Shown here in pieces: positions 44,915-52,948 of a stretch of DNA of 64,000 nt; positions within the stretch are counted from its first letter, which is position 1, and the number at the start of each line of letters is the position of its first letter. This DNA is from DASWJZ01 sp963846475 (lineage in GTDB: Bacteria; Pseudomonadota; Alphaproteobacteria; Rhizobiales; Afifellaceae): contig CAWJVZ010000004.1 in NCBI GenBank assembly GCA_963846475.1, positions 558,001 to 622,000 of the forward strand, written 5' to 3'. The notes under the pieces are model-generated. The model did no database searches and had not been told where the DNA came from. It saw only the letters and a program-made list of their open reading frames with translations. A program made the position numbers and the translations under genes.

Positions 44915-45889
44915 ATGTCAAGTCAGGCGGCGAGCAGGCGGAAACTTATCCTCGACGTCGACACCGGCACCGACGACGCGGTGGCGATCATGCTCGCCGC
45001 GTTGCATCCGGCCCTCGACCTCATCGCCTGCACCACCGTCAACGGCAATGTCGAGGTCGAGCATTGCACGGACAACACGCTGCGCGTCCTCGACGATATC
45101 GGGCGGGCGGATATTCCGGTCTACGAGGGGCTGTCCCGCCCGCTCGTACGCGCCGATTTCCCGATCCCACGGTCGGTGGACGATCTCGCCGGAAAGATTC
45201 ACGGCAAGACCCTGCCGCTGCCGGCAGCCTCGCAGGCCAAGGCAGCCGCCGGCGCGGTGGAGTTTTTGATCGAGACCTATCGTAAAACCACCGACGAGAT
45301 CGTGCTGGTTCCCGTCGCGCCCTTGACCAATATCGCGGCGGCGCTCGCCCTCTACCCCAAGCTCGTCGACCAGGTCCCCGAAGTGGCGATCATGGGCGGC
45401 GGGCACGCGATCGGCAACGTCACCCCGTCCGCCGAATTCAACGTCTGGGCCGACCCGGAAGCGGCGGCCGTGGTCTTCGCCGCCGGCTTTCGAAAAATCA
45501 CGCTGGTCCCGCTCGACGCCACGCACCGCGCGCTCGTCTCGCGCCAGGACTGCGCCCGGCTGCAGGCGCTCGGCACCGCCGCCGGGCGGGCGACGGCGGA
45601 ATTCACCCTTTATCGCATCGGTGCGCACGATAGGCTGCAGCGGATGCCGGTCGCCGAGTCTGCGCCCGTGCACGATGCCCTCTGCGTAGCCGCGCTGATC
45701 GACCCGTCGCTGATCAGCGTCCGGCGCCTGCACGTCGCGGTCGAGACCGTGGGCGCCCTCACCGTCGGGCGCACGGTGATCGACACGCATTCGCGCGGCC
45801 GCGGCACGCCGAACTGCGATGTGGCCTTCGACGCGGATGGCCGGAGATTCGTCGAACTGTTGCTGGAGACATTCGCGCGGCGGCCGTAA
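44915..45889 (+). CDS. Inosine/uridine-preferring nucleoside hydrolase
   Basis: 324 residues. The calcium site DVDTGTDDA (14-22) is intact, with TVNGNVEVEHCTDN, VAPLTNIAAAL, IMGGGHAIGNVTPSAEFNVWADPEAA and VHDALCVA as further family signatures. Hydrolyses ribonucleosides to base and ribose. Transcribed divergently from the SDR gene. No signal peptide, so cytosolic. Confidence 0.9.
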   Translation: MSSQAASRRKLILDVDTGTDDAVAIMLAALHPALDLIACTTVNGNVEVEHCTDNTLRVLDDIGRADIPVYEGLSRPLVRADFPIPRSVDDLAGKIHGKTLPLPAASQAKAAAGAVEFLIETYRKTTDEIVLVPVAPLTNIAAALALYPKLVDQVPEVAIMGGGHAIGNVTPSAEFNVWADPEAAAVVFAAGFRKITLVPLDATHRALVSRQDCARLQALGTAAGRATAEFTLYRIGAHDRLQRMPVAESAPVHDALCVAALIDPSLISVRRLHVAVETVGALTVGRTVIDTHSRGRGTPNCDVAFDADGRRFVELLLETFARRP

Positions 45890-45959
45890 CGCGCCGCCGG
45901 CTTCACGTTCCGCACCTTGGCAGCCACAGCCGTCATCACTACCATTCGTGAGCGGGTCA

Positions 45960-46271
45960 ATGGCTTCAATGGACAACGGAGCTGCGCGCATGCGGCCCCC
46001 ATCCGCACGTCTGAAAGCATCCCGACTTCGCGCAGTTGGTCGCGGCCGTTCCACCCTTGCGGGTCCTGGCGGTGTTCTGAAGTTTGCAGCAGACCATTTT
46101 GCTGCGGTGTCGGCGCTGGTCCTCCTTAGCGGCGTGTTATGTGCCACCGTGTTTGTCTACGGCTACTTGATAGTTTTCGACTGGCGGTTGATCTGGTTTG
46201 TAGAGTATCCTGACCTGCTGAAATTAGGTCTCATCGCAATGAGCGTAGTAATAGTTTTGTTGGATCTGTAA
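45960..46271 (+). CDS. Small membrane protein of AT-rich pair (first)
   Basis: 103 residues if the ATG at 45960 is used; an ATG at 45990 is also possible. The first 40 residues are basic and GC-rich in codons. The rest has two hydrophobic helices (AAVSALVLLSGVLCATVFVYGYLIV and LLKLGLIAMSVVIVLLDL). Base composition drops sharply inside it. Its TAA overlaps the next ATG by one base (TAATG), so the two form a unit. No family recognised. Confidence 0.5.
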   Translation: MASMDNGAARMRPPSARLKASRLRAVGRGRSTLAGPGGVLKFAADHFAAVSALVLLSGVLCATVFVYGYLIVFDWRLIWFVEYPDLLKLGLIAMSVVIVLLDL

Positions 46272-46732
46272 TGATAAATGTAATTGGCCGTGAACGCGAT
46301 TTTTATGGTAAGCCGAATATCAAGCCTTTTCTTTTTTTATACATTGGGACATTTGGGACGTTTTGGGGGCTTCTGGTACTTCTAGACATTGATTATAATG
46401 TGGTATTCGTTCTTCTAGCCATTACACTCGGTATTATGGCATTCTTGGGGTATTTTCTTTTAAAATTTAAACACGATAAGAGCCTTAGTTGGCTTGCAGC
46501 TGCTGCCGTTACCGCAATATTATTTTTCGCATCGCTGGGCTTCTTCTCTGGACAGATCGTCCGGCATTCCGAGAATGGCTGGGTACAACAAGTAACGCTA
46601 GTGACGGGACAGCTGCACAATGTAAAGCTAGTCATGTTTACCTCGCACCACGCCGTGTTTTTCACTGGTCAGATGATCATCATCGTGCCCTCCGCGGACG
46701 TGAAACGTATCGGGTCCAATCTTCAACGTTAG
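46271..46732 (+). CDS. Membrane protein of AT-rich pair (second)
   Basis: 153 residues. Three hydrophobic helices (PFLFLYIGTFGTFWGLLVLL, VVFVLLAITLGIMAFLGYFLL and AAAAVTAILFFASLGFFSG) and a C-terminal soluble tail. In 46261-46440 I count GC of about 37-42 % per 60-base line, against 70 % in a line of the nucleoside hydrolase gene, and codons are AT-rich. This points to recent transfer. No family recognised. Confidence 0.65.
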   Translation: MINVIGRERDFYGKPNIKPFLFLYIGTFGTFWGLLVLLDIDYNVVFVLLAITLGIMAFLGYFLLKFKHDKSLSWLAAAAVTAILFFASLGFFSGQIVRHSENGWVQQVTLVTGQLHNVKLVMFTSHHAVFFTGQMIIIVPSADVKRIGSNLQR

Positions 46733-46837
46733 CTGATTTGGGCATGTGACGCTGCCGCGCAGACCGCTCTGACACCTCGGCTTCAGCTGGGTTTCTGAGC
46801 GCCGTAACAAGGTAATTCCCTCAATGGAAGAACTCCC

Positions 46838-47635
46838 TTACCCCTTAAGCAGCCACTCGTGCTCCTTCTGGTTATGGAAGCGCCAGAGCCGCTTCGGGCC
46901 GGCCATGACGTTGAGGTAATAGAGGTCGTAGCCGTGCAGCGCCGCGCAGGGGTGGTAGCCGCGCGGCACCAGGGTGACGTCGCCGTCCTCCACCGTCATC
47001 GTCTCGTCGAGGCTCCTGTCGTCGGTATAGACGCGCTGGAAGCCAAAGCCCTGCGGCGGGTTGATGCGGTGGTAATAGACCTCCTCCAGCGCCGATTCGT
47101 GGGGAAGATTGTCGGTGTCGTGCTTGTGCGGCGGATAGGAGGAGGTGCCGCCGCCCGGGGTGATCACCTCGACGACGAGGAGGCTCTCCGCCGGCTCCCA
47201 TTCCGGCAGGATGTTGGTCACGTGGCGCGTATTGGTGCCCTTGCCGCGCGTCTCCTGGTGCACCTGGTCCGGGCCGATCAGCCGCGCCGGGTGGCTGCCC
47301 GGCCGGCCCGGCGAGGAGCAGACAGCGAGCTCGACTTCCGTCTCCGCCGTGGCGATCCAGTCTTCGCCGGCCGGCACATAGACCGACCAGGGCTTTCCGT
47401 CGAACGGGCTCATGCGTTCGCCGATCGCGCCGAAATCCTGCCCCGCGGCGTCGATGCGGGCGCGGCCGGAGACGAGCACCAGGCAGGCCTCGCGCTCGCC
47501 GGTCGCGCCGCGCGCGCTGCCGCCCGGCTTCAGCCGGTGCAGGTCGAAGCCGACATAGGTCCAGCCGGCGCTTTCGGGCGTGACATGGACGACGCGCCCG
47601 GCGCCGTCAGGCGGATGGATCTTGAGGTTCGGCAA
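46838..47635 (-). CDS. iolB: 5-deoxy-glucuronate isomerase
   Basis: 265 residues from a TTG start at 47635, preceded by GGCAGGAGAGG; no ATG is available upstream. IolB features: HVTPESAGWTYVGFDLHRL, RHVTNILPEWEPAESLLVVEV, SSYPPHKHDTDN (metal histidines), LEEVYYHRINPPQGFGFQRVY and DGDVTLVPRGYHPCAALHGYDLYYLNVMAG. Isomerises 5-deoxyglucuronate to 5-dehydro-2-deoxygluconate in myo-inositol breakdown. Downstream of iolC, separated only by repeat copy C. Confidence 0.93.
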   Translation of the reverse strand: MPNLKIHPPDGAGRVVHVTPESAGWTYVGFDLHRLKPGGSARGATGEREACLVLVSGRARIDAAGQDFGAIGERMSPFDGKPWSVYVPAGEDWIATAETEVELAVCSSPGRPGSHPARLIGPDQVHQETRGKGTNTRHVTNILPEWEPAESLLVVEVITPGGGTSSYPPHKHDTDNLPHESALEEVYYHRINPPQGFGFQRVYTDDRSLDETMTVEDGDVTLVPRGYHPCAALHGYDLYYLNVMAGPKRLWRFHNQKEHEWLLKG

Positions 47636-47654
47636 TGGCCTCTCCTGCCGCAAA

Positions 47655-47878
47655 CTCGTACCCGCTTCTGCAAGAACCTGACTCGGCGTCTTGTTCCTCC
47701 TCCGTTGCCGAGCGACGGGGAGGGGGACCATGCGCAGCATGGTGGAGGGGGCAAGTTCAAGCGCGGCGCCCGGCACTCGCCCCCTCCACCGCCTTCGGCG
47801 GTCCCCCTCCCCCGCTCCGCGGGTGAGGAACCGATCGTCGGCACCGTTGTGCCATTTGTTTGCATTCCCGGTGCGAGA
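47655..47878. repeat. Dispersed MITE-like palindromic repeat, copy C
   Basis: Same orientation as copy A: CGTACCCGCTTCTGCAAGAACC at the left, the ACCATGCGCAGCATGGT hairpin, GGGGGCAAGTTCAAGCGCGG, and CCCCGCTCCGCGGGTGAGG at the right. It occupies nearly the whole gap between the iolC stop (47884) and iolB start (47635). Confidence 0.8.
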
Positions 47879-47883
47879 GCGCA

Positions 47884-49818
47884 TCACGCCGCCCGCGCCG
47901 AGCGCGCCGCTTCCCAGCTCCGCACCAGCCGCGCGAACCGCTCGGCCAGCTCGTCGACCGCCGCCTGATCGTCGATCTCGCCGGCGAGCCAGGCCCGCGC
48001 GGCATCGCCAAAGATCGTCCGCCCGACTGCGAAGCCGCGGAGCGCGGGCACCTCGGCGGCGGCATGGAAGGCCTGCTGCAGCTCCGCCTCGGGCGCGTCC
48101 AGCCCGAGCATGAGGATGCCGCGGCACCACGGGTCCTTGCGCCCGATGACCTCGCCGATGGCGGCCCACGCCTCGCGCGAGGCCTGCGGCTCGAGCTTCC
48201 ACCAGTCCGGGCGAATGCCGAGCTCGTAGAGGTCGCGAAGCGCCCGCGCCACGGCGTCGCCCTCCAGCCCGCCGTGCCGTCCGGCGATGATCTCGACCAG
48301 AAATTCGCGGCCGAGCCGGCGCGCCGCGTCGTGCAGGCCGCGGAGCGTGCGACCCTGCTCCGCCTTCAGCCAGGGATCGTCGTCGGGATGATAGAGGGCC
48401 AGGCATTTGATCGTGTGCGTCACGGGCCATTCGACGAGCCGGGAGCCGATATCCGGCCCGCCCTCGAAGCGAAGCGGCCGCGAGCCCGACTGCTCGACCG
48501 GGCGGCCGATCCACAGCGGATGCTTTGCCGCGTCGAACAGCGCCTCGCGGCCATAAGCCTCGTCGAGGAGCATGCCGTAGCCCGGGCGCCCCGCCGCGAC
48601 GCGGGCGGCGGCGGCCACGGCAAGGCGCTTGAACGCGCCGAGCTTTTCGCGTGATGCGCCGGCGGCATCGGCCATCGCCTCCAGCGGTGCCCGGTGGTCT
48701 ATCGCCAGCGCGAACAGCGAATCCGGCTGGGCGCGCCGCGTCGTCGCCCAATGCAGGTGGTTCAGCGCCTCGTCGCGGCGAAGCGCCCGGTGCGGGCTGC
48801 CTTTGGCGAGGAATTCCTGCAGCTCCGGCCAGGTCGGATATTCCGGCGAGCAGAGGAGCCGCGACACGGCGAACGCGCCGCAGGCATTGGCCCATTCCGC
48901 CGCAATCTCCAGCGTCTCGCCGCGGAGCCAGCCGCGCAAAAAGCCGGCCATGAAGGCGTCGCCCGCGCCGAGCACGTTGAACACTTCCACGGGGAAGCCG
49001 CGGCCGACGATGCCGTCCTCGATTTTCTTAGGGATTTTTCCGGGAAAGACGACGCAGCCCATCGGCCCGCGTTTTAGGACGACCGTCGCCGCCGAGAGCG
49101 CGCGGATGCGGCGAAGCGCTTCCAGCGTATCCTCCGCGCCGGCGGCGATATGCACTTCCTCCTCGGTGCCGACGATGAGGTCGCAGTCCGGCAAGACGCT
49201 CTGCAGATGCTCCGAGACTTTTTCGGAGCGGACGTAACGCTGCTCGCCCGCCGCATGGCCGGCGAGCCCCCAGAGGTTCGGCCGGTAATCGATGTCGAAG
49301 ACCACCTTGCGGCCGGCCGCACCGGCGATCCGCATCGCTTTCCGCTGCGCCGCCGCGCTGTTCTCGCGGGCGAAATGCGTGCCGGTGACGACGATCGCCG
49401 CGGCCGAGGCGACGAAGTCCTGGTCGATGTCGCCCTCGTCGAGCGCCATGTCGGCGCAGTTCTCGCGGTAGAAGAGGAGCGGAAAGGTGCGGTCGTCCTC
49501 CACCGCCAGGATGGCGAGCGCGGTCAGCCGCTGCGGATCGGTGCGCACGCCGTCGAGCGCCACGCCCTCGCGGGCAAACTGCTCGCGCAGGAACCGGCCG
49601 AACTGCTCGTCGCCGACGCGGGTGATCAGCGCGCTTTTGAGCCCGAGCCGGGCCGCGCCGATGGCGATGTTGGCCGGGCAGCCGCCGACCGACTTGGCGA
49701 AGCTCGCGACATCCTCGAGCCGCGAGCCGATCTGCTGGCCGTAGAGGTCGACGGAGGAGCGGCCTATGGTGATGACGTCGAGGTTCTTCGCTGCGGCTTC
49801 CGCTTCAGGCTGGGCCAT
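47884..49818 (-). CDS. iolC: Fused 5-dehydro-2-deoxygluconokinase and phosphogluconate aldolase
   Basis: About 644 residues from the ATG at 49818. Residues 10-320 are a PfkB kinase: ITIGRSSVDLYGQQIG, KSVGGCPANIAIGAARLGL and NVLGAGDAFMAGFLRGWLRG with the catalytic Asp. The C-terminal 300 residues are the DUF2090/IolJ-like aldolase part (FALAIDHRAPLEAMAD, GYGMLLDEAYGREAL). The chain therefore phosphorylates 5-dehydro-2-deoxygluconate and cleaves it to malonate semialdehyde and dihydroxyacetone phosphate. Such fusions are common in rhizobia. A GTG at 49845 is an alternative start. Confidence 0.93.
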   Translation of the reverse strand: MAQPEAEAAAKNLDVITIGRSSVDLYGQQIGSRLEDVASFAKSVGGCPANIAIGAARLGLKSALITRVGDEQFGRFLREQFAREGVALDGVRTDPQRLTALAILAVEDDRTFPLLFYRENCADMALDEGDIDQDFVASAAAIVVTGTHFARENSAAAQRKAMRIAGAAGRKVVFDIDYRPNLWGLAGHAAGEQRYVRSEKVSEHLQSVLPDCDLIVGTEEEVHIAAGAEDTLEALRRIRALSAATVVLKRGPMGCVVFPGKIPKKIEDGIVGRGFPVEVFNVLGAGDAFMAGFLRGWLRGETLEIAAEWANACGAFAVSRLLCSPEYPTWPELQEFLAKGSPHRALRRDEALNHLHWATTRRAQPDSLFALAIDHRAPLEAMADAAGASREKLGAFKRLAVAAAARVAAGRPGYGMLLDEAYGREALFDAAKHPLWIGRPVEQSGSRPLRFEGGPDIGSRLVEWPVTHTIKCLALYHPDDDPWLKAEQGRTLRGLHDAARRLGREFLVEIIAGRHGGLEGDAVARALRDLYELGIRPDWWKLEPQASREAWAAIGEVIGRKDPWCRGILMLGLDAPEAELQQAFHAAAEVPALRGFAVGRTIFGDAARAWLAGEIDDQAAVDELAERFARLVRSWEAARSARAA

Positions 49819-49939
49819 CGCCCCGGTGCTCCATGTTTGAGCCACTCGGATCGTGCGCCAGCATCACCTAGAGCGGCCGAGCGCGGCGGAAAGATTGACA
49901 GGCGCGACTGAAACATAAATTCTGGCGCCCGGTCAAATC

Positions 49940-49953
49940 AGAACGCTTGTTCC
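49940..49953. promoter_or_regulatory. Candidate IolR operator upstream of iolG
   Basis: AGAA-CGCTTG-TTCC matches the rhizobial IolR motif GGAA-N6-TTCC in seven of eight fixed positions. It lies in the divergent promoter region between iolC and iolG, 18 bases before the iolG ATG. No iolR gene is in the window. Confidence 0.4.
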
Positions 49954-49971
49954 AATCGGGGGGTTCTCGTC

Positions 49972-50964
49972 ATGCTCCGTTTCGGCCTGCTCGGCGCCGG
50001 GCGCATCGGCCACGTCCATGGCCCCAACATCGCCGCGTCGCCGGATGCGACGCTGGTTGCGGTGGCGGACGTGGACAAGAAAGCCGCGGCGGGGCTGGCT
50101 GAAAAGACCGGCGCCTCGGTGCGCGAGGCGGCGGAGATCCTTGCGGCCGGCGACATCGACGCGGTGCTGATCGGCTCGCCGACCGACACCCACGCCGACT
50201 ACATCGAGGCGGCGGCGCGTTCCGGCAAGGCGGTGCTCTGCGAAAAGCCGGTCGACCTCGCTTCGGCGCGGGTGGAAACCTGCCTGAAGGCGGTGGAGGC
50301 GGCCGGCATCCCGCTGATGATCGGCTTCAACCGCCGCTTCGACCCGAATTTCGCCGCCCTCAAGCAGCGGATCGACCAGGGCGCCATCGGCGCGGTGGAG
50401 ATCGTCACGGTGATCTCGCGCGATCCGGAGCCGCCGCCGGTCTCCTACATCGAGCGCTCCGGCGGCCTCTATCGCGACATGATGATCCACGACTTCGACA
50501 TCGTCCGCTTCATGCTCGGCGAAGAGCCGGTGGAGCTCAACGCCTACGGCTCGTCGCTGGTCGACCCGGCGATCGGCGAGGCCGGCGACGTCGATACGGC
50601 GCTGGTCATGCTCAGGACCGCATCGGGAAAGCTTGCGCAGATCTCCAATTCGCGCCGCGCCGCCTACGGCTACGACCAGCGCATCGAGGTGCACGGCTCC
50701 GACGGCATGGCGCGCGCCGGCAACATCCACGAGACGACGGTGGAGATCGCCGGCAAGGGCGGCTTTCGCGGCGACCCGGTGCGGCACTTCTTCCTGGAGC
50801 GCTATGCCGACGCCTATCGCCTGGAACTCGCCGCGTTCATCGACGCAGTAGCGCGGCGCGTGCAGCCGAGCCCAAGCGGCCGCGACGGGCTCCGCGCGCA
50901 GCGCCTCGCCGACGCGGCGACGGAATCGAAGCGGACCGGCCGGCCCGTCGCAATCCCGGCCTGA
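49972..50964 (+). CDS. iolG: Inositol 2-dehydrogenase
   Basis: 330 residues. Gfo/Idh/MocA fold with FGLLGAGRIGHVHGPNI at the NAD site, the catalytic lysine in CEKPVDL and RDMMIHDFDIVRFMLGE with the aspartate-histidine pair of inositol dehydrogenases. VGFNRRFDPNF-like sequence (IGFNRRFDPNFAAL) is also typical. Oxidises myo-inositol to scyllo-inosose. Divergent from iolC across 150 bases. A related scyllo-inositol dehydrogenase would look similar. Confidence 0.88.
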   Translation: MLRFGLLGAGRIGHVHGPNIAASPDATLVAVADVDKKAAAGLAEKTGASVREAAEILAAGDIDAVLIGSPTDTHADYIEAAARSGKAVLCEKPVDLASARVETCLKAVEAAGIPLMIGFNRRFDPNFAALKQRIDQGAIGAVEIVTVISRDPEPPPVSYIERSGGLYRDMMIHDFDIVRFMLGEEPVELNAYGSSLVDPAIGEAGDVDTALVMLRTASGKLAQISNSRRAAYGYDQRIEVHGSDGMARAGNIHETTVEIAGKGGFRGDPVRHFFLERYADAYRLELAAFIDAVARRVQPSPSGRDGLRAQRLADAATESKRTGRPVAIPA

Positions 50965-50988
50965 GGCCCTCTGCTCGGCCCGGAGTGA

Positions 50989-51483
50989 ATGCGACCCGAG
51001 GCTGGACTTTATGGCGACGTGCTCCGCTCCTTCGAGCAGAGCGGCCTTCGTTACATCGTCATCGGCGGAATGGCGCTCGCACTGCACGGCTCGCCCCGGC
51101 CCACGGCCGATCTCGACATTGCCCTCGACCCCGCCCCTGAACAGGCGGATCGGGCCATGCGGCTGCTGCTGCACCTTCGGTTCCACCCCACGATTCCGCT
51201 GCCGCTTTCGCTCGCCGTAGTGCTCACGTGGCTCGACGGACGAGGCCGTCGGATCGACGTCTTGACGCGCACGCTCGTGCCGTTTTCCACATTGTGGGAA
51301 ACCTCGGAACTCGTGCGCAGCGACGATGCGCTCGTCAGGACCGCTTCGCTGACGCAGCTCTACAGCTTGCAACGCGCGCGCAAGACGCCGGTAGGCTTTC
51401 GCGAGGCTGAGGGAATCGCCCGCTTCGTGGCAGCCCGGGCCGAGCTTGCGAGGCTAGGCACTCAAAGTGGCGGCGGGCCGTAG
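50989..51483 (+). CDS. Nucleotidyltransferase-fold protein without a partner
   Basis: 164 residues. The NTase motif is clear: VIGGMALALHGSPRPTADLDIAL with the first two carboxylates, and a third in RRIDVLT. This resembles MNT-type antitoxins and AbiEii-like or DUF6036 NTases. The usual HEPN or AbiEi partner gene is missing on both sides. It lies 24 bases after iolG and overlaps the DUF805 gene end-to-end by 22 bases. Confidence 0.7.
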   Translation: MRPEAGLYGDVLRSFEQSGLRYIVIGGMALALHGSPRPTADLDIALDPAPEQADRAMRLLLHLRFHPTIPLPLSLAVVLTWLDGRGRRIDVLTRTLVPFSTLWETSELVRSDDALVRTASLTQLYSLQRARKTPVGFREAEGIARFVAARAELARLGTQSGGGP

Positions 51484-51941
51484 CGGTTGGGGCCCGGCGT
51501 GCCGGGCGTGCAGTAGAAGACGATCAGCACGATCAGCACGATGAGCGAGATGAGGGCGGTGAGCATCAGGCCCGTGCCCATGGCGGCAAGGCCGGACATG
51601 CCGTCGATCTCGCCGCCGCCGAACATCATCATGACGGAGCCGCCCATGGCCACGATCAAGCCGGCCACCGGCACGAAGGCCAGCATGATCCACCAGCCGG
51701 TGCGGTCGATGTCGTGCAGGCGGCGGACGGAGACGCTGAGGCTGGGGATGAAGTGGATGAGGGAAACAAGCGAGGAAAGCACGGCCGCGCCGTAGCCGTA
51801 GCTGCCAAGGAGCACGACATCGAGAGCGTTGGCGACAATGCTGAGGATGAAGGCGAACAGGACGAAAAACCAGAACTCGGCGCGCGACGACCGGCCGCTG
51901 AACTCGAAATAGCGCCGCATCGCATTGAGGTAATGTCGCAT
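51462..51941 (-). CDS. DUF805 membrane protein
   Basis: 159 residues from the ATG at 51941. The start YFEFSGRSSRAEFWFFVLF and SVSVRRLHDIDRTGWW are the defining DUF805 motifs. Four hydrophobic helices. Ends GTPGPNRYGPPPL, the usual family tail. Inner-membrane protein of unknown role. Confidence 0.88.
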   Translation of the reverse strand: MRHYLNAMRRYFEFSGRSSRAEFWFFVLFAFILSIVANALDVVLLGSYGYGAAVLSSLVSLIHFIPSLSVSVRRLHDIDRTGWWIMLAFVPVAGLIVAMGGSVMMMFGGGEIDGMSGLAAMGTGLMLTALISLIVLIVLIVFYCTPGTPGPNRYGPPPL

Positions 51942-52094
51942 CGACGTGTCCCGCTCAGGTGAGTCGCTGGTGCGGCACTCTTCGCCCCGGCCGGAACGGT
52001 GGTCAAGCAAGCACGGTGGCGGTTACGGCCGAGGCTTGACGGCGGGCCCGCGTGGTGGAGTAAAAATTCCAACAGAAGACCAAAGCAGTCCATA

Positions 52095-52119
52095 TGTTCC
52101 GGCCGGCCATTACGGAACA
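52095..52119. promoter_or_regulatory. Inverted repeat before the ABC ATPase start
   Basis: TGTTCCG and CGGAACA are perfect seven-base arms separated by 11 bases. It lies just upstream of the GTG at 52133 and its ribosome site. That makes it a candidate operator or 5' leader hairpin for the importer operon. Confidence 0.4.
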
Positions 52120-52132
52120 GGGGAGAACGCGG

Positions 52133-52948
52133 GTGGCATCGCCGTCCGGACCGGACCGGGAGGAGCTGCTCCTGGAGGGGAGCGGCATCACAAAGTATTT
52201 CGGCGCCATCACGGCGCTGAACGATGTTGCGTTCCGTCTGCAGCGCGGCGAGGTGCTGGGCGTCGTCGGGGACAACGGCGCCGGCAAGTCGACGTTGATG
52301 AAAATCCTCTCGGGCCTCTATGCGCCGAGCGAAGGCCACCTCGCCTTCGAAGGAAAACCGGTGCGGTTCGCCAGCCCGCGCGACGCCCGCGTCCACGGCA
52401 TCGAGATGGTCTACCAGGACCTGGCGCTCGCCGGGAACATGCCGATCTTCGAGAACATCTATCTCGGCCGCGAGCCCGGCCGCCGCGTGCTCGGCCTCAC
52501 CATCATCGACCACAAGCGCGCCCGCGAAATGGCCGCGGCGCATCTGGAGCGGCTGAAGATCCAGGTGAAGAGCGTCGACCAGAACGTCGAGGAGCTTTCC
52601 GGCGGGCAGCGACAGGCGGTGGCGATCGCCCGGGCGACCGCCTTCGACGCGCGCATCGTCATCATGGACGAGCCGACCGCCGCGCTTGCCATCAAGGAGG
52701 TCGGCAAGGTTCTGGACCTCATCCGCTCGCTGAAGGACCACGGCGTCAGCGTCGTCCTCATCAGCCACCGCATGGACGATGTCTTCTATGTCTGCGACCG
52801 CGTCATGGCGCTCTTCCACGGCCGCAATTTCGCCGAGGCGCCTCTCGCCGCGACGACCCGAAACGAGGTGATCGGCTGGATCATGGGCACCAAGGACCAT
52901 ACCGGGGCGCTCGCACACGACCAGGTCCAGCACGGGAAAGGCCCGTGA
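52133..52948 (+). CDS. Sugar ABC transporter ATP-binding protein (single domain)
   Basis: About 271 residues from a GTG at 52133 that follows AGGGGAGA; an ATG at 52094 lacks a ribosome site and overlaps an inverted repeat. Walker A VGDNGAGKST, signature LSGGQRQAVAIARA, Walker B IVIMDEPTAAL and switch ISHRMDD are intact. Half the size of RbsA-type ATPases, so it must dimerise, like FrcA-type or inositol importers. It overlaps the permease start (GTGA). Position next to iolG suggests inositol or a related polyol as substrate. Confidence 0.88.
   Translation: MASPSGPDREELLLEGSGITKYFGAITALNDVAFRLQRGEVLGVVGDNGAGKSTLMKILSGLYAPSEGHLAFEGKPVRFASPRDARVHGIEMVYQDLALAGNMPIFENIYLGREPGRRVLGLTIIDHKRAREMAAAHLERLKIQVKSVDQNVEELSGGQRQAVAIARATAFDARIVIMDEPTAALAIKEVGKVLDLIRSLKDHGVSVVLISHRMDDVFYVCDRVMALFHGRNFAEAPLAATTRNEVIGWIMGTKDHTGALAHDQVQHGKGP

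Noticed and set aside
47884..48895. Extension of the iolB frame upstream into iolC as one long protein
   Set aside because: The upstream part is a shadow of iolC and repeat copy C; the IolB domain starts at the TTG at 47635 with a ribosome site.
50989..51941. Toxin-antitoxin pair of the nucleotidyltransferase with the DUF805 protein
   Set aside because: The genes converge tail to tail, and DUF805 proteins are not known antitoxins.
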